DNA of 10,179 bases from Sporomusa sp. (GCA_029256645.1 JAQSXM010000090.1:1-10179), one strand, 5' to 3'; positions 1-6,926 are shown, counted from the stretch's first letter. Translations and numbers: made by a program. The notes: generated from the sequence alone by a model not told the origin.

Positions 1-23
1 TGTGCGTGTGCATCATGTGACAT
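1..23 (-). CDS. rnfG: Start of the next rnf gene, probably rnfG (partial)
   Basis: Only the first codons are inside the window; the minus strand reads MSHDAHA before the edge. Two ATGs are in frame, at 29 and at 23. The ribosome site AAGGAGG overlaps the end of rnfD. It sits only 3 nt before the ATG at 29 but 9 nt before the ATG at 23, so 23 is the better start. The rnfD stop (30-32) abuts this start region, so the genes are translationally close or coupled. The identity rests only on the usual rnfC-rnfD-rnfG order. RnfG is the membrane-anchored subunit with covalently bound FMN. Nothing visible in these few residues confirms it. Confidence 0.55.
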
Positions 24-29
24 GGTCAT

Positions 30-1004
30 TTACCTCCTTGCCCCAAATTTAGCAGGCTTAACCAAAAGGTCAATCAGCGGTGTCACACAGTTCATAAGCA
101 GAATTGCGTAGCAAACCCCTTCAGGATAACCGCCCAGTAAACGGATTAACACGGTAAGACAGCCTGCCCCTACGGCAAAAATAATTTGACCTTTAACAGT
201 AATGGGAATGGTCACCATGTCGGTAGCCATATAAAATGCACCCAGAATAAGTCCGCCTGACATCATATGCATGATAGGATCATGACCAAATGCAGCCGTT
301 AAAACACCAACTGTTCCAATCATAAATACTGGAATCTGCCATTTGATATAGCCACGGTAAATAAGGAATAGGCCACCGAGAATCAGGAGCAACGCTGAGG
401 TCTCGCCCATACTACCGCTGCGGGATCCGAAAAAGAGAGCCTTATACATCTCCATTTTATCACCAAAAATGGCAACAAGCTTTTCATAACCCTGCAGTTT
501 TAAAATACCAAGGGGAGTCGCCGAAGTAACCCCGTCCAATTTACTTGACATTTCCGGCCAGGTTGTCATAGCCACCGGCCAGGAGGCTAGCAGAATCGCC
601 CGGCCAACCAGTGCCGGATTAAAGATGTTATAACCAAGGCCGCCCATTGTGTGCTTAGCTACGGCAATAGCTGCCACAGTACCAAACACAGGCATATACC
701 AAGGCAAGGTTGCCGGAATATTCATCGCCAGTAAAAGTCCGGTCAGAAAAGCACTGCCATCATTAACGGTCACCGGTTTGTTTTGCCACTTCTGAATAAG
801 ATATTCAGTAACCATGGCAAAGGCAATACACAGAACCATGGTAGTCAGCGCCGGTACACCAAAACGATACACTGAGAAAAGGGCTGCTGGCGCTAATGCC
901 AGGTTAACGGCCCACATGATTTTGGCTATCGATTCATCGCACCTGATGTGCGGTGATGCCGAAACTGTCAGGGTCCCTACGTCAAGTTTTACTTCTGCGC
1001 TCAT
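30..1004 (-). CDS. rnfD: RnfD, membrane subunit of the Rnf ion-translocating oxidoreductase
   Basis: RnfD is the polytopic, covalently flavinylated subunit of Rnf, which couples ferredoxin:NAD+ electron transfer to Na+ or H+ transport across the cytoplasmic membrane. The 324-residue product is of normal family length. Hydrophobic spans run from about residue 30 onward, with the conserved KHTMGGLGYNIFNPALVGRA segment at about 117-136. The sequence DGVTSATPLG follows; its Thr163 corresponds to the threonine that carries FMN by phosphoester linkage in RnfD/NqrB. The ATG at 1004 is preferred because AGGAGG lies 8 nt upstream; a GTG at 1013 overlaps that ribosome site. The ribosome site also overlaps the rnfC stop, so the genes are tightly coupled in one operon. 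Family assignment is firm; the transported ion cannot be told from sequence. Confidence 0.95.
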   Translation of the reverse strand: MSAEVKLDVGTLTVSASPHIRCDESIAKIMWAVNLALAPAALFSVYRFGVPALTTMVLCIAFAMVTEYLIQKWQNKPVTVNDGSAFLTGLLLAMNIPATLPWYMPVFGTVAAIAVAKHTMGGLGYNIFNPALVGRAILLASWPVAMTTWPEMSSKLDGVTSATPLGILKLQGYEKLVAIFGDKMEMYKALFFGSRSGSMGETSALLLILGGLFLIYRGYIKWQIPVFMIGTVGVLTAAFGHDPIMHMMSGGLILGAFYMATDMVTIPITVKGQIIFAVGAGCLTVLIRLLGGYPEGVCYAILLMNCVTPLIDLLVKPAKFGARR

Positions 1005-1010
1005 ACCGCC

Positions 1011-1018
1011 CACCTCCT
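1011..1018 (-). promoter_or_regulatory. Ribosome binding site of rnfD that decides its start
   Basis: The minus strand reads AGGAGGTG here, followed by GGCGGT and the ATG at 1004-1002. The spacing of 8 nt after AGGAGG is near ideal. The in-frame GTG at 1013-1011 lies inside this site and so cannot be the start. The site also covers the rnfC stop codon (1017-1019), consistent with translational coupling. Confidence 0.85.
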
Positions 1019-2339
1019 ATTTCTTTTGTGCAGCCGCTGCTGCATTTTGTGCTTTGGATAATTTAACATAATGAACAATATTGCGTTTGGCTGGACATAC
1101 ATATACGCATGAACCACACTCGACACAGTCAAGCAGGTCATATTCTTCCTTAGCCTTGGCAAATACACCACGCTCGCCAAGAATACTGAGCATGCTTGGC
1201 ACAAGTCCCATTGGACAGGCATCAACACAGCGCCCACAGCGAATACAAGGCTGCTCAGGGCCGATGTTGACATCAGCAGCATTCAGCGCCAGAATGCCGG
1301 ATGTACCTTTAATTACAGGCACATCAAGGGTGCGTTGTGCCATCCCCATCATTGGGCCGCCCATAATGACTTTGACCGGTTGATCCTTAAAGCCGCCACA
1401 CATTGCTACAGCTTGAGCAAAGGTTGCACCCACTCTTAGCAGAATGTTTTTAGGGTCAGCAATGGCACCACCGGTAACGGTGGCTACCCGTTCAATCAGG
1501 GGAATCCCTTTTACTACAGCATCAGTCATGGCAACCAGAGTACCCACGTTCTGGACAACAGCCCCTACATCCATCGGCAATCCACCGGAAGGAACCTCCC
1601 GGTCAAGAATAACCTTAATTAGCGTCTTCTCTGCGCCCTGCGGGTATTTGGTCTTAAGCGGCACTACTTCGATGCTGGAGCCGGTACAGGCTTTCCGCAT
1701 AATTTCAATGGCATCAGGCTTATTCTCTTCAATTCCAATATAGCCTTTATTTACACTGAGGATCTTCATGGCAATTTTCATACCAGTGATAATACGTTCG
1801 GTCTGCTCAAGCATAACTCTATGGTCGGCAGTCAGGTATGGTTCGCACTCGGCCCCATTTAAGATAAAGGAATCAATAGGTTTTTCTGCTGGCGGCGACA
1901 TTTTTACATGTGTTGGGAAAGTTGCGCCCCCCATACCGACAATGCCGGCAAGACGAACAATTTCCTTAAGTTCTTTACTGTCGAGAGACTGCCAATCGCG
2001 GTTTAGCGGCAATCCTTGAAGCCACTCATCCTGCCCGTCACTTTCAATGACAACAGCCTGGCAAGTGCCAAAAACCGGATGAGGATATTCGGCAATCTCC
2101 ACCACTTTACCTGAGGTTGAGGCATGAATAGGACTGGCAACAAAGGCTTGGGCCTCGGCTACTACCTGTCCTTTCTTGACCAAATCGCCCACCTTGACTA
2201 CTGGTGCGCAAGGCGCGCCCAGATGCTGTCTGGTAGGAATGATGACTTTCTGCGGTAACGGCGCCACTTCTATCGGTTTGGCAGCCGTATACCTTTTGCG
2301 GTCATTGGGATGTACTCCCCCGCGAAAGCTTTTTGCCAT
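1017..2339 (-). CDS. rnfC: RnfC, NADH-binding iron-sulfur subunit of the Rnf complex
   Basis: RnfC is the peripheral cytoplasmic Rnf subunit; it carries the NAD(H)/FMN-binding module, which resembles the NuoF subunit of complex I, plus two [4Fe-4S] clusters. The 440-residue product starts with the typical RnfC segment FRGGVHP. It contains GIVGMGGATFPTHVK (132-146) and NGAECEPYLTADHR (161-174), the conserved nucleotide/flavin fold signatures. Two CxxCxxCxxxC motifs follow, at Cys365/368/371/375 and Cys405/408/411/415. The C-terminus is short (KLSKAQNAAAAAQKK) and lacks the long alanine-rich extension of many proteobacterial RnfC proteins. The start at 2339 is supported by AAAGGAGTG upstream. 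It follows rseC by 49 nt and ends within the rnfD ribosome site, so rseC-rnfC-rnfD reads as one operon. Confidence 0.97.
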   Translation of the reverse strand: MAKSFRGGVHPNDRKRYTAAKPIEVAPLPQKVIIPTRQHLGAPCAPVVKVGDLVKKGQVVAEAQAFVASPIHASTSGKVVEIAEYPHPVFGTCQAVVIESDGQDEWLQGLPLNRDWQSLDSKELKEIVRLAGIVGMGGATFPTHVKMSPPAEKPIDSFILNGAECEPYLTADHRVMLEQTERIITGMKIAMKILSVNKGYIGIEENKPDAIEIMRKACTGSSIEVVPLKTKYPQGAEKTLIKVILDREVPSGGLPMDVGAVVQNVGTLVAMTDAVVKGIPLIERVATVTGGAIADPKNILLRVGATFAQAVAMCGGFKDQPVKVIMGGPMMGMAQRTLDVPVIKGTSGILALNAADVNIGPEQPCIRCGRCVDACPMGLVPSMLSILGERGVFAKAKEEYDLLDCVECGSCVYVCPAKRNIVHYVKLSKAQNAAAAAQKK

Positions 2340-2388
2340 AATTTCACTCCTTTTGCTTGGTGCAGTGTAATCGCTATGATAGCCTTAC

Positions 2389-2808
2389 TTATGACAAAAT
2401 CCGGATAATTACCGGTTTCATCCTGTCATTAGCTCTGGCATTGCGATCATAATACCTAACATACACAATGGACAAACCAAAGACTATAAACCCACCCTCT
2501 ATCTGATACCACAGTGGGTCTGCCACCTGTTGCGATAAGGCTAAATAAGTGCCCGCAACAGCTCCGGCAGCAGCAGCAATCAGCGGTAGCATATAAACAA
2601 CAAAAGCAGCTCTGAGCATATTGCTTTCTTTAAATCCCAGGACTACGCGCTGGCCTCTTTGAGCCCCCACCGGATTGAGCGCATCAACCACAATCGCTGT
2701 ATTGCCTGGACAATTCCCACAGTTCTCACAGTCACTGTGGCGGCTGGCCTTCACTTTAGCCATGCCCTCTGAGACTTCTACTACTATGCCTTCCTGTTCT
2801 TTATCCAA
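2389..2808 (-). CDS. rseC: RseC/SoxR-reducing-system family membrane protein, TTG start
   Basis: This 139-residue protein matches the RseC/MucC pattern: an N-terminal domain opening with EGIVVEVSEGMAKVKA, then a cysteine cluster Cys27-x2-Cys30-x2-Cys33, then two membrane spans at about 66-91 and 103-119. In enterobacteria RseC is linked to the Rsx/Rnf complex that keeps SoxR reduced; in anaerobes such genes often neighbour rnf, where a role in redox or Fe-S maturation of the complex is plausible but unproven. The start is placed at a TTG (2808-2806) because AAAGGGGG lies 8 nt upstream and the preceding 31 in-frame codons, back to an ATG at 2901, are AT-rich leader without conserved character or a good ribosome site. 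It is the first gene of the rnf unit, 49 nt before rnfC. The family call is good; the function here is inferred from context. Confidence 0.88.
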   Translation of the reverse strand: MDKEQEGIVVEVSEGMAKVKASRHSDCENCGNCPGNTAIVVDALNPVGAQRGQRVVLGFKESNMLRAAFVVYMLPLIAAAAGAVAGTYLALSQQVADPLWYQIEGGFIVFGLSIVYVRYYDRNARANDRMKPVIIRILS

Positions 2809-2991
2809 TGCTGATTCCCCCTTTGAAGGACAAGGTAGATAATTATGGTTTCCTGCGGAAAACGGATTATATATTCGCGCAAAATAGAAAATTACCTGCA
2901 ATTTGAATTAATTACTTTTTTCACTCTTGTGTTAAACTTCTTTCGATATATTGCAAAAATTCTAACTGTAATTACAATACCAGATTTTGAA
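2809..2991 (-). other. Long AT-rich 5' leader of the rseC-rnf operon
   Basis: If transcription starts near 2992, about 180 nt precede the rseC start. Apart from the rseC ribosome site, I see only a small hairpin near 2846-2858 (TTTCC-GCA-GGAAA on the minus strand). No recognisable riboswitch, T-box or convincing small ORF was seen. The length is unusual for a bacterial leader, so either it has a function or a second promoter lies closer to the gene. A weak extended -10-like TGGTATTGT is present near 2974-2982, without a good -35. Confidence 0.35.
2817..2824 (-). promoter_or_regulatory. Ribosome binding site of rseC selecting a TTG start
   Basis: The minus strand reads AAAGGGGG, an 8-nt spacer AATCAGCA, then TTG GAT AAA GAA. 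The spacing and strength make the TTG at 2808 the likely initiator, giving MDKEQEGIVV as the N-terminus, which is where RseC-family similarity begins. Confidence 0.75.
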
Positions 2992-2998
2992 AAGAATT

Positions 2999-3028
2999 AC
3001 TATAGTTTTTTTGTGAAATTTTGTACAA
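2999..3028 (-). promoter_or_regulatory. Candidate sigma-A promoter of the rseC-rnf operon
   Basis: On the minus strand, TTGTAC (3028-3023) is followed by an 18-nt spacer and TATAGT (3004-2999). The -10 matches TATAAT at five of six positions; the -35 is weak. It lies between the terminator of the preceding gene (3056-3103) and rseC, where the rnf promoter is expected. The start of transcription would fall at about 2992. This is a pattern match in AT-rich DNA, so confidence is moderate. Confidence 0.4.
3011..3028. promoter_or_regulatory. Rex-like operator in the rnf promoter region
   Basis: The plus strand reads TTGTGAAATTTTGTACAA. Against the Rex consensus TTGTGAA-N4-TTCACAA it matches 12 of the 14 specified bases, with a perfect left half and two mismatches in the right half. 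Rex is the NADH/NAD+-sensing repressor of fermentative and anaerobic genes in Gram-positive-type bacteria. The site covers the -35 and spacer of the candidate rnf promoter, a position suited to repression. It also overlaps a perfect 14-bp palindrome, ATTTTGTACAAAAT, at 3018-3031. The operator role is inferred. Confidence 0.4.
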
Positions 3029-3055
3029 AATCTTTTTAAATTACATATTTTATAT

Positions 3056-3103
3056 AAAAAAGTCTTTCCGTACACTTTTTTGTAATGTTCGGAAAGATTT
3101 TTT
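3056..3103 (-). terminator. Rho-independent terminator after the 188-aa membrane protein gene
   Basis: An inverted repeat pairs TCTTTCCG (3063-3070) with CGGAAAGA (3090-3097) around a 19-nt loop. On the minus strand the stem is followed by TTTTTT (3061-3056). The plus strand has a matching T-run at 3098-3103, so the structure could terminate in either direction. No gene was found that would use it on the plus strand. It separates the gene at 3177-3743 from the rnf promoter. Confidence 0.85.
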
Positions 3104-3176
3104 AATGCAATTATATATTGTGTTTAGAATTATTTCAAAATAAAATATTATATATTTTTATATTTTCTTCCATACA

Positions 3177-3743
3177 TCAATCATAATCTTGTTCTTTACT
3201 CAACACATCTTTAATGATCTGTTCTTCCGGCATGACTTTGTCAGGCAGTTTTGCCTGCAGCGCTGCCAACAGTTTGCCACTAGGCTTAAAATAAAAACGG
3301 CGATTCTGAGGTTTCCCTTTATTGCCTGGTACGGTATAGGCTAATGTCCATACGTCCCGTCCATCAAGAGCTGAATTAAAACGATAGGTGCGACGAAACT
3401 TAAGAACACCAATAAGTTGAGGTTTGTAACGGTACACCCCAAAAATATTGCCATAAGGCACTTCATGAGTTACATTCCCTAACAAACCGCGTTTGATAAG
3501 CCTAAAGACCTTTTTATCCATTTCATAGGTGTATTTAGCAGACATTCGTTCTACAAGCACAAATAACACCAATACCCCGGCCATAAGTTCCAACGGCTGA
3601 AATATGTTAAGAGCAAACCATTTGTACAAAGTGAACATGACAAGAGCCGCAAAGGCCGCTACGGCGATTGTCATAACAATAACATTTTTTCTGCGGGCCT
3701 CAGACTCCATTACTAATTTTTCCAAGTTAACTAAATCCTCCAT
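3177..3743 (-). CDS. Unrecognised two-span membrane protein with a PH-like C-terminal domain
   Basis: I do not recognise the family. The 188-residue product has a short charged N-terminus (MEDLVNLEKLVMESEARRKN), two hydrophobic spans at about 20-43 and 48-65, and a soluble tail of about 120 residues. That tail (about 70-165) alternates short beta-like stretches with basic residues, for example FRLIKRGLLGN, NIFGVYRYKPQLIG and RRFYFKPSGK. Two N-terminal spans before such a domain recall small bacterial PH-like membrane proteins; this is shape similarity only. The ATG at 3743 has no ribosome site, because the predicted transcript begins only about 16 nt upstream. The GGAGG just inside this ORF (3741-3737) could instead serve a TTG at 3725, 11 nt further on. 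The gene is monocistronic, with its own promoter and terminator between the second carrier and the rnf unit. It is very likely a real gene, given its position between control signals and its coherent domain layout. Confidence 0.8.
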   Translation of the reverse strand: MEDLVNLEKLVMESEARRKNVIVMTIAVAAFAALVMFTLYKWFALNIFQPLELMAGVLVLFVLVERMSAKYTYEMDKKVFRLIKRGLLGNVTHEVPYGNIFGVYRYKPQLIGVLKFRRTYRFNSALDGRDVWTLAYTVPGNKGKPQNRRFYFKPSGKLLAALQAKLPDKVMPEEQIIKDVLSKEQDYD

Positions 3744-3765
3744 AAAGCTTGTAGTTTTTCTATCT

Positions 3766-3774
3766 ATTATAGCA
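3766..3774 (-). promoter_or_regulatory. Extended -10 promoter of the 188-aa membrane protein gene
   Basis: The minus strand reads TGCTATAAT, a perfect TATAAT preceded by the TGn extension. No good -35 box is seen 17 nt upstream, which an extended -10 can tolerate. Transcription would start near 3759, giving a leader of about 16 nt without a Shine-Dalgarno before the ATG at 3743. Confidence 0.65.
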
Positions 3775-3882
3775 TTACTTTATATTGTTTATTCTCCTTA
3801 TGCTTATTAATCTCCTGTATACTTAATCTGATTAATTTTTGAAATTTAATTAAACCCTGAGCCTAGACGATTAAATTCTTCT

Positions 3883-3908
3883 AATGAATAGAAAAACAAA
3901 TATTCATT
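3883..3908. repeat. Perfect 8-bp inverted repeat between two transcription units
   Basis: AATGAATA (3883-3890) and TATTCATT (3901-3908) form perfect arms around a 10-nt A-rich loop. It lies just beyond the terminator of the second carrier and upstream of the 188-aa gene promoter. It could be an operator or a weak backup hairpin. In AT-rich DNA it could also be chance. Confidence 0.35.
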
Positions 3909-3912
3909 CAAT

Positions 3913-3951
3913 AAAAAACAATAGGCCGGGTATCATCCCGGCCTATTGTTT
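3913..3951 (-). terminator. Strong Rho-independent terminator of the second dicarboxylate carrier gene
   Basis: A 15-bp stem pairs the arm ending in AATAGGCCGGG (to 3930) with CCCGGCCTATT (from 3937), with a 6-nt loop TATCAT. On the minus strand it is followed by TTTTTT. It begins about 9 nt after the stop codon of the carrier gene, a classic intrinsic terminator. Confidence 0.97.
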
Positions 3952-3959
3952 ACCTTAAA

Positions 3960-5309
3960 TTACAGACCAAGTATCCCAAAAAATACATAACAAACGATAC
4001 CGCCAACGACCGACATAGCCAGGCCCCACATAAGGAGATTACGGAACAGTTTCGCCTTATCTTCATGCTCACCAGCGCAGGCAATGCACAATGCGCCCAG
4101 AGTGGAAAGCGGTGAAGTATCAACAAGGTGAGCACCGATATTAATCGAGGAAATCATGGCAATCGGATTTCCGCCGCCAACTTCCTTGATCAGACCAGGA
4201 ACCATCGGCAAGAACATTGGCATTACAACACCAGAAGAACTGGAGTATGCCGAAAGAAGACCGGTTACAAAGCCAAGTACACCGTTAATGGTGGTTGGAT
4301 TGGAGATAGCACCAATCATTTTTACCATAGCGTTAAGTCCACCGGCTTTATCCATAACCTCAATCAATACAGTGACGCCACACACCATCATGATTACGCC
4401 CCAAGGGATAACCTTGATGGCTGCTTTGCTATCGCCAGAACCAGTCAGCATAAGTATACCGGATAGGATGAAGGCGACAGTACCAACATTAGATAAAAGA
4501 TTCATAACAGATTTGGAGAAAAGGTCTTTAGTCGCAGGCAAACCAGGTAATACAACTAAAAGAATAAGTATAGCTACTGCTGCAAGCGTCAACCATTGAT
4601 GCTTATTGAAGGGTTCCGGTTGCGGCGCAAGTTCATTAATATCAAGAGCCGAACCACGTTGTTTCTGAATCCAGGTCCAACCACCCAGAACGAAAAAACC
4701 TCCAATATTTACAAGACCTTGAGCGATTTCGGAGTTGAAGTGAATTTTCCAAGCCAAACCACTTAGCTGGTCAGCAGGAATTCCGAGTCCGGAAGCCATT
4801 TTTGCGATAATACCGTTAGAAATAATACCAGTAGGCGCAAAAGGCGAGAAGGCCGCACCATTAGCTGCGCCAACAACCAAGAGCGTCATTAAGAACGCAG
4901 GCATACCAATCCGGGTGGCAATTGCCATTGCCACAGGAGCCATAAGTGCAGTACCGGCAATATTGCCAGGTCCGATAGTAACTACAAATGTTGTCAGGGC
5001 AAATACAATCAGGGGTACGATAGCCGTGTTGCCTTTACATAAACGGACAGAATAGGCTGTTAATTTTTCCATAGTACCATTAGTCTGAGCCATACCAAAT
5101 AAGAATGTTACTCCGACTAAAATCATAAACAGGCTAGTTGGGAAATAGCCAAGGACCTTTGCACCAGTAGTTTCTCCCCAGAAACCACCAACGATTATGG
5201 CAAAACCAATGCTTAGAAAACCAACATTAAGATCTTCGTTGACACAACTGATAATTACCACTATTGCCAGTGCAACCATTGACATGATTGCTGCTAATGA
5301 GATATCCAT
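3960..5309 (-). CDS. MatC-type dicarboxylate carrier, second copy
   Basis: This 449-residue, almost wholly hydrophobic protein belongs to the ion-transporter superfamily that includes the dicarboxylate carrier MatC; its N-terminal half resembles the MatC N-domain. Conserved stretches include GPGNI (113-117), GAANGAAFSPFAPTGIISN (147-165), SAYSSSSGVVMPMFLP (353-368) and DTSPLSTLGALC (397-408); the small-residue-rich segments probably line the two half-site re-entrant loops. It is a close paralogue of the gene at 5625-6926: 82 of the last 97 residues are identical in a hand alignment. It differs by about 16 extra residues in the central loop (around 254-275). The ATG is preceded by GGAGG at 8 nt. 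It has its own terminator, and the preceding carrier gene ends in a terminator, so it is probably separately transcribed. The substrate may be succinate, malonate or a similar dicarboxylate; sequence alone does not decide. Confidence 0.85.
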   Translation of the reverse strand: MDISLAAIMSMVALAIVVIISCVNEDLNVGFLSIGFAIIVGGFWGETTGAKVLGYFPTSLFMILVGVTFLFGMAQTNGTMEKLTAYSVRLCKGNTAIVPLIVFALTTFVVTIGPGNIAGTALMAPVAMAIATRIGMPAFLMTLLVVGAANGAAFSPFAPTGIISNGIIAKMASGLGIPADQLSGLAWKIHFNSEIAQGLVNIGGFFVLGGWTWIQKQRGSALDINELAPQPEPFNKHQWLTLAAVAILILLVVLPGLPATKDLFSKSVMNLLSNVGTVAFILSGILMLTGSGDSKAAIKVIPWGVIMMVCGVTVLIEVMDKAGGLNAMVKMIGAISNPTTINGVLGFVTGLLSAYSSSSGVVMPMFLPMVPGLIKEVGGGNPIAMISSINIGAHLVDTSPLSTLGALCIACAGEHEDKAKLFRNLLMWGLAMSVVGGIVCYVFFGILGL

Positions 5310-5571
5310 TTACAATTCCTCCCCACATCGTGAATTCATAATGACATGACTAGGCAAACTACGATTGTTTTTTCTAATATTCCACACTAGAGCAGACTCA
5401 ATACCCCCTTTCAAAAAAAATTTCTTATTTCACATAATTAGGTAAATACACGCTTGTCTGAAAATTTACAGGTAAAAAAAAGCATATATCGCTGTCTGAT
5501 ATGTTCGACAATTAAAGATATATTCCTTCTTTTTTAGACATAATTCGCTATTTTTTTCATTAAAATTAGCT
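5310..5571 (-). promoter_or_regulatory. AT-rich upstream region of the second carrier gene
   Basis: This stretch, about 260 nt long, lies between the terminator of the first carrier and the start of the second and should hold the promoter of the latter. A possible but weak promoter is TTGTCG, 17 nt, TATATG on the minus strand (5508-5480). A perfect 12-bp dyad TTTACCTGTAAA lies at 5465-5476. The heptamer AGGTAAA occurs at 5440 and 5470 on the plus strand, exactly 30 bp apart. A ribosome site, GGGGAGG, precedes the ATG. No convincing gene is seen. The regulatory reading is inferred. Confidence 0.4.
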
Positions 5572-5612
5572 AAAATAAAAAGACGGAAGAGGGGAGATCC
5601 CTCCCCCGTCTT
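5572..5612 (-). terminator. Rho-independent terminator at the end of the mmd/carrier unit
   Basis: On the minus strand, AAGACGG (from 5612) pairs with CCGTCTT (to 5580). The stem continues after a small internal bulge as GAGGG/CCCTC around a short loop, and is followed by TTTTATTTT. It lies 12 nt after the stop codon of the first carrier gene. Confidence 0.93.
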
Positions 5613-5624
5613 GTTTATTCTATT

Positions 5625-6926
5625 TTATAACCCAAGGATACCAAAGGCTACATAACACACTAAAGCACCCACGACTGCCATAGACAAGCCCCATAACATT
5701 AGATTCCTAAATAGTTTGGCTTTGTCTTCATGTTCAGCTGCACAGGCAATACAAAGTGCACCGAGAGTCGACAGTGGTGAAGTATCAACAATGTGAGAAC
5801 CGATGTTAATTGACGAGATAATCGCAATAGGATTACCACCGCCGATCTGTTGAATGATCCCTGGAACCATGGGTAGGAACATCGGCATTACCACACCTGA
5901 TGAGCTCGAATATGCCGAGATAAGGCCGGTAATAAACCCTAAGACACCGTTTACGGTTGTTGGGTTAGAAACAACTGCAATCATCTTAACAAGAGCGTTT
6001 AAGCCGCCAGCCTGATCCATGATATCAATCAGGACCGACATGCCGCACACCATAAGGATTACACCCCATGGCATAACTTTTACAGCCTTAGCATCATCTG
6101 CAATGCCAAACAGCATAAAGATTGCTCCAATGCCGAAAGCGACAGCACCAACATCCCATTTAAGAACAATTACTGACAGCACTAAGGCTGCAATCCCCAC
6201 TAATGTGGCTAATTGGTGAGAGGTAAACGGTTCAGGCTTTGGCGCAATTTCATCAATATTAAGTGCTGAAGCACCACGTTGTTTACGCATCCAGGCAAGA
6301 CCGCCGAGCATGAAGAAACCACCGAAGTTTACTAGCCCTTGCACAATCTCTGAGTTGAAATGCACTTTCCAAGCCAAACCAGTAAGTTGGTCGGCAGGTA
6401 TACCCAGACCAGGAGCCATCTTAGCAATGATACCATTAGAGATGATCCCAGTTGGCGCAAAGGGTGAGAATGCAGCACCGTTTGCAGCACCGACTACTAA
6501 TAAGGTCATGGCAAAAGCCGGAAGACCGATACGGCCGGCAATTGCCATAGCTACCGGTGCCATCAGCGCAGTAGCAGCGATATTACCAGGCCCAATTGTC
6601 GTAACAACTGTAATAAGCACAAACAGGATAATCGGGATTAAGGCAGTATTACCTTTAGCTAAACGCACAGCATAGGCACTGAATTTTTCCATCGTACCAT
6701 TTACCTGAGCGCAGGCAAACATAAAGGTAACACCAATTAAGATCATAAATAGTCCCACCGGCCAGCCCTTAAAGATAGCCGCGACTTTCAAACCGGAGAA
6801 CACAATGCCAACAAGTAACGCGGAAGCAATACCAAGAATACCAACATTCATTTCCTTAAAGCAGGAAATGAGAACTACGATGGCCAGCGCAATAATTGAC
6901 GCCAGCGCAGCGGTACTGATCTCCAT
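5625..6926 (-). CDS. MatC-type dicarboxylate carrier, first copy, linked to the mmd genes
   Basis: This is a 433-residue inner-membrane carrier with ten or more hydrophobic spans. It has the same signature stretches as its neighbour: GPGNI (112-116), GAANGAAFSPFAPTGIISN (146-164), SAYSSSSGVVMPMFLP (337-352) and DTSPLSTLGALC (381-392). The family is the MatC-like branch of the ion-transporter superfamily, which takes up dicarboxylates such as malonate or succinate, usually with a cation. It lies 124 nt downstream of the 51-aa OadG-like gene, with no terminator between, so read-through from the methylmalonyl-CoA decarboxylase genes is likely; an internal promoter cannot be excluded. That placement suggests it imports the acid that feeds the decarboxylation pathway. 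GGGAGAG about 7 nt before the ATG supports the start. A role as Na+ symporter using the gradient made by MmdB is attractive but inferred. Confidence 0.85.
   Translation of the reverse strand: MEISTAALASIIALAIVVLISCFKEMNVGILGIASALLVGIVFSGLKVAAIFKGWPVGLFMILIGVTFMFACAQVNGTMEKFSAYAVRLAKGNTALIPIILFVLITVVTTIGPGNIAATALMAPVAMAIAGRIGLPAFAMTLLVVGAANGAAFSPFAPTGIISNGIIAKMAPGLGIPADQLTGLAWKVHFNSEIVQGLVNFGGFFMLGGLAWMRKQRGASALNIDEIAPKPEPFTSHQLATLVGIAALVLSVIVLKWDVGAVAFGIGAIFMLFGIADDAKAVKVMPWGVILMVCGMSVLIDIMDQAGGLNALVKMIAVVSNPTTVNGVLGFITGLISAYSSSSGVVMPMFLPMVPGIIQQIGGGNPIAIISSINIGSHIVDTSPLSTLGALCIACAAEHEDKAKLFRNLMLWGLSMAVVGALVCYVAFGILGL

Noticed and set aside
1005..1013. An earlier GTG start for rnfD at 1013.
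   Set aside because: The GTG lies inside the AGGAGGTG ribosome site, so the ATG at 1004, 8 nt downstream of AGGAGG, is the workable start.
814..2370. Several plus-strand ORFs opposite rnfD and rnfC, and similar ones opposite the carrier and mmd genes.
   Set aside because: All lie antisense to strongly conserved genes, show no family character and lack ribosome sites; they are shadows.
2809..2901. An N-terminal extension of the rseC protein from an ATG at 2901.
   Set aside because: No ribosome site precedes it, its codons are AT-rich leader DNA without family similarity, and a strong ribosome site directly precedes the TTG at 2808.
5425..5511. A 28-codon ORF from a TTG in the upstream region of the second carrier.
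   Set aside because: The ribosome site is weak and 12 nt away, the product has no recognisable character, and such ORFs are common by chance in AT-rich DNA.
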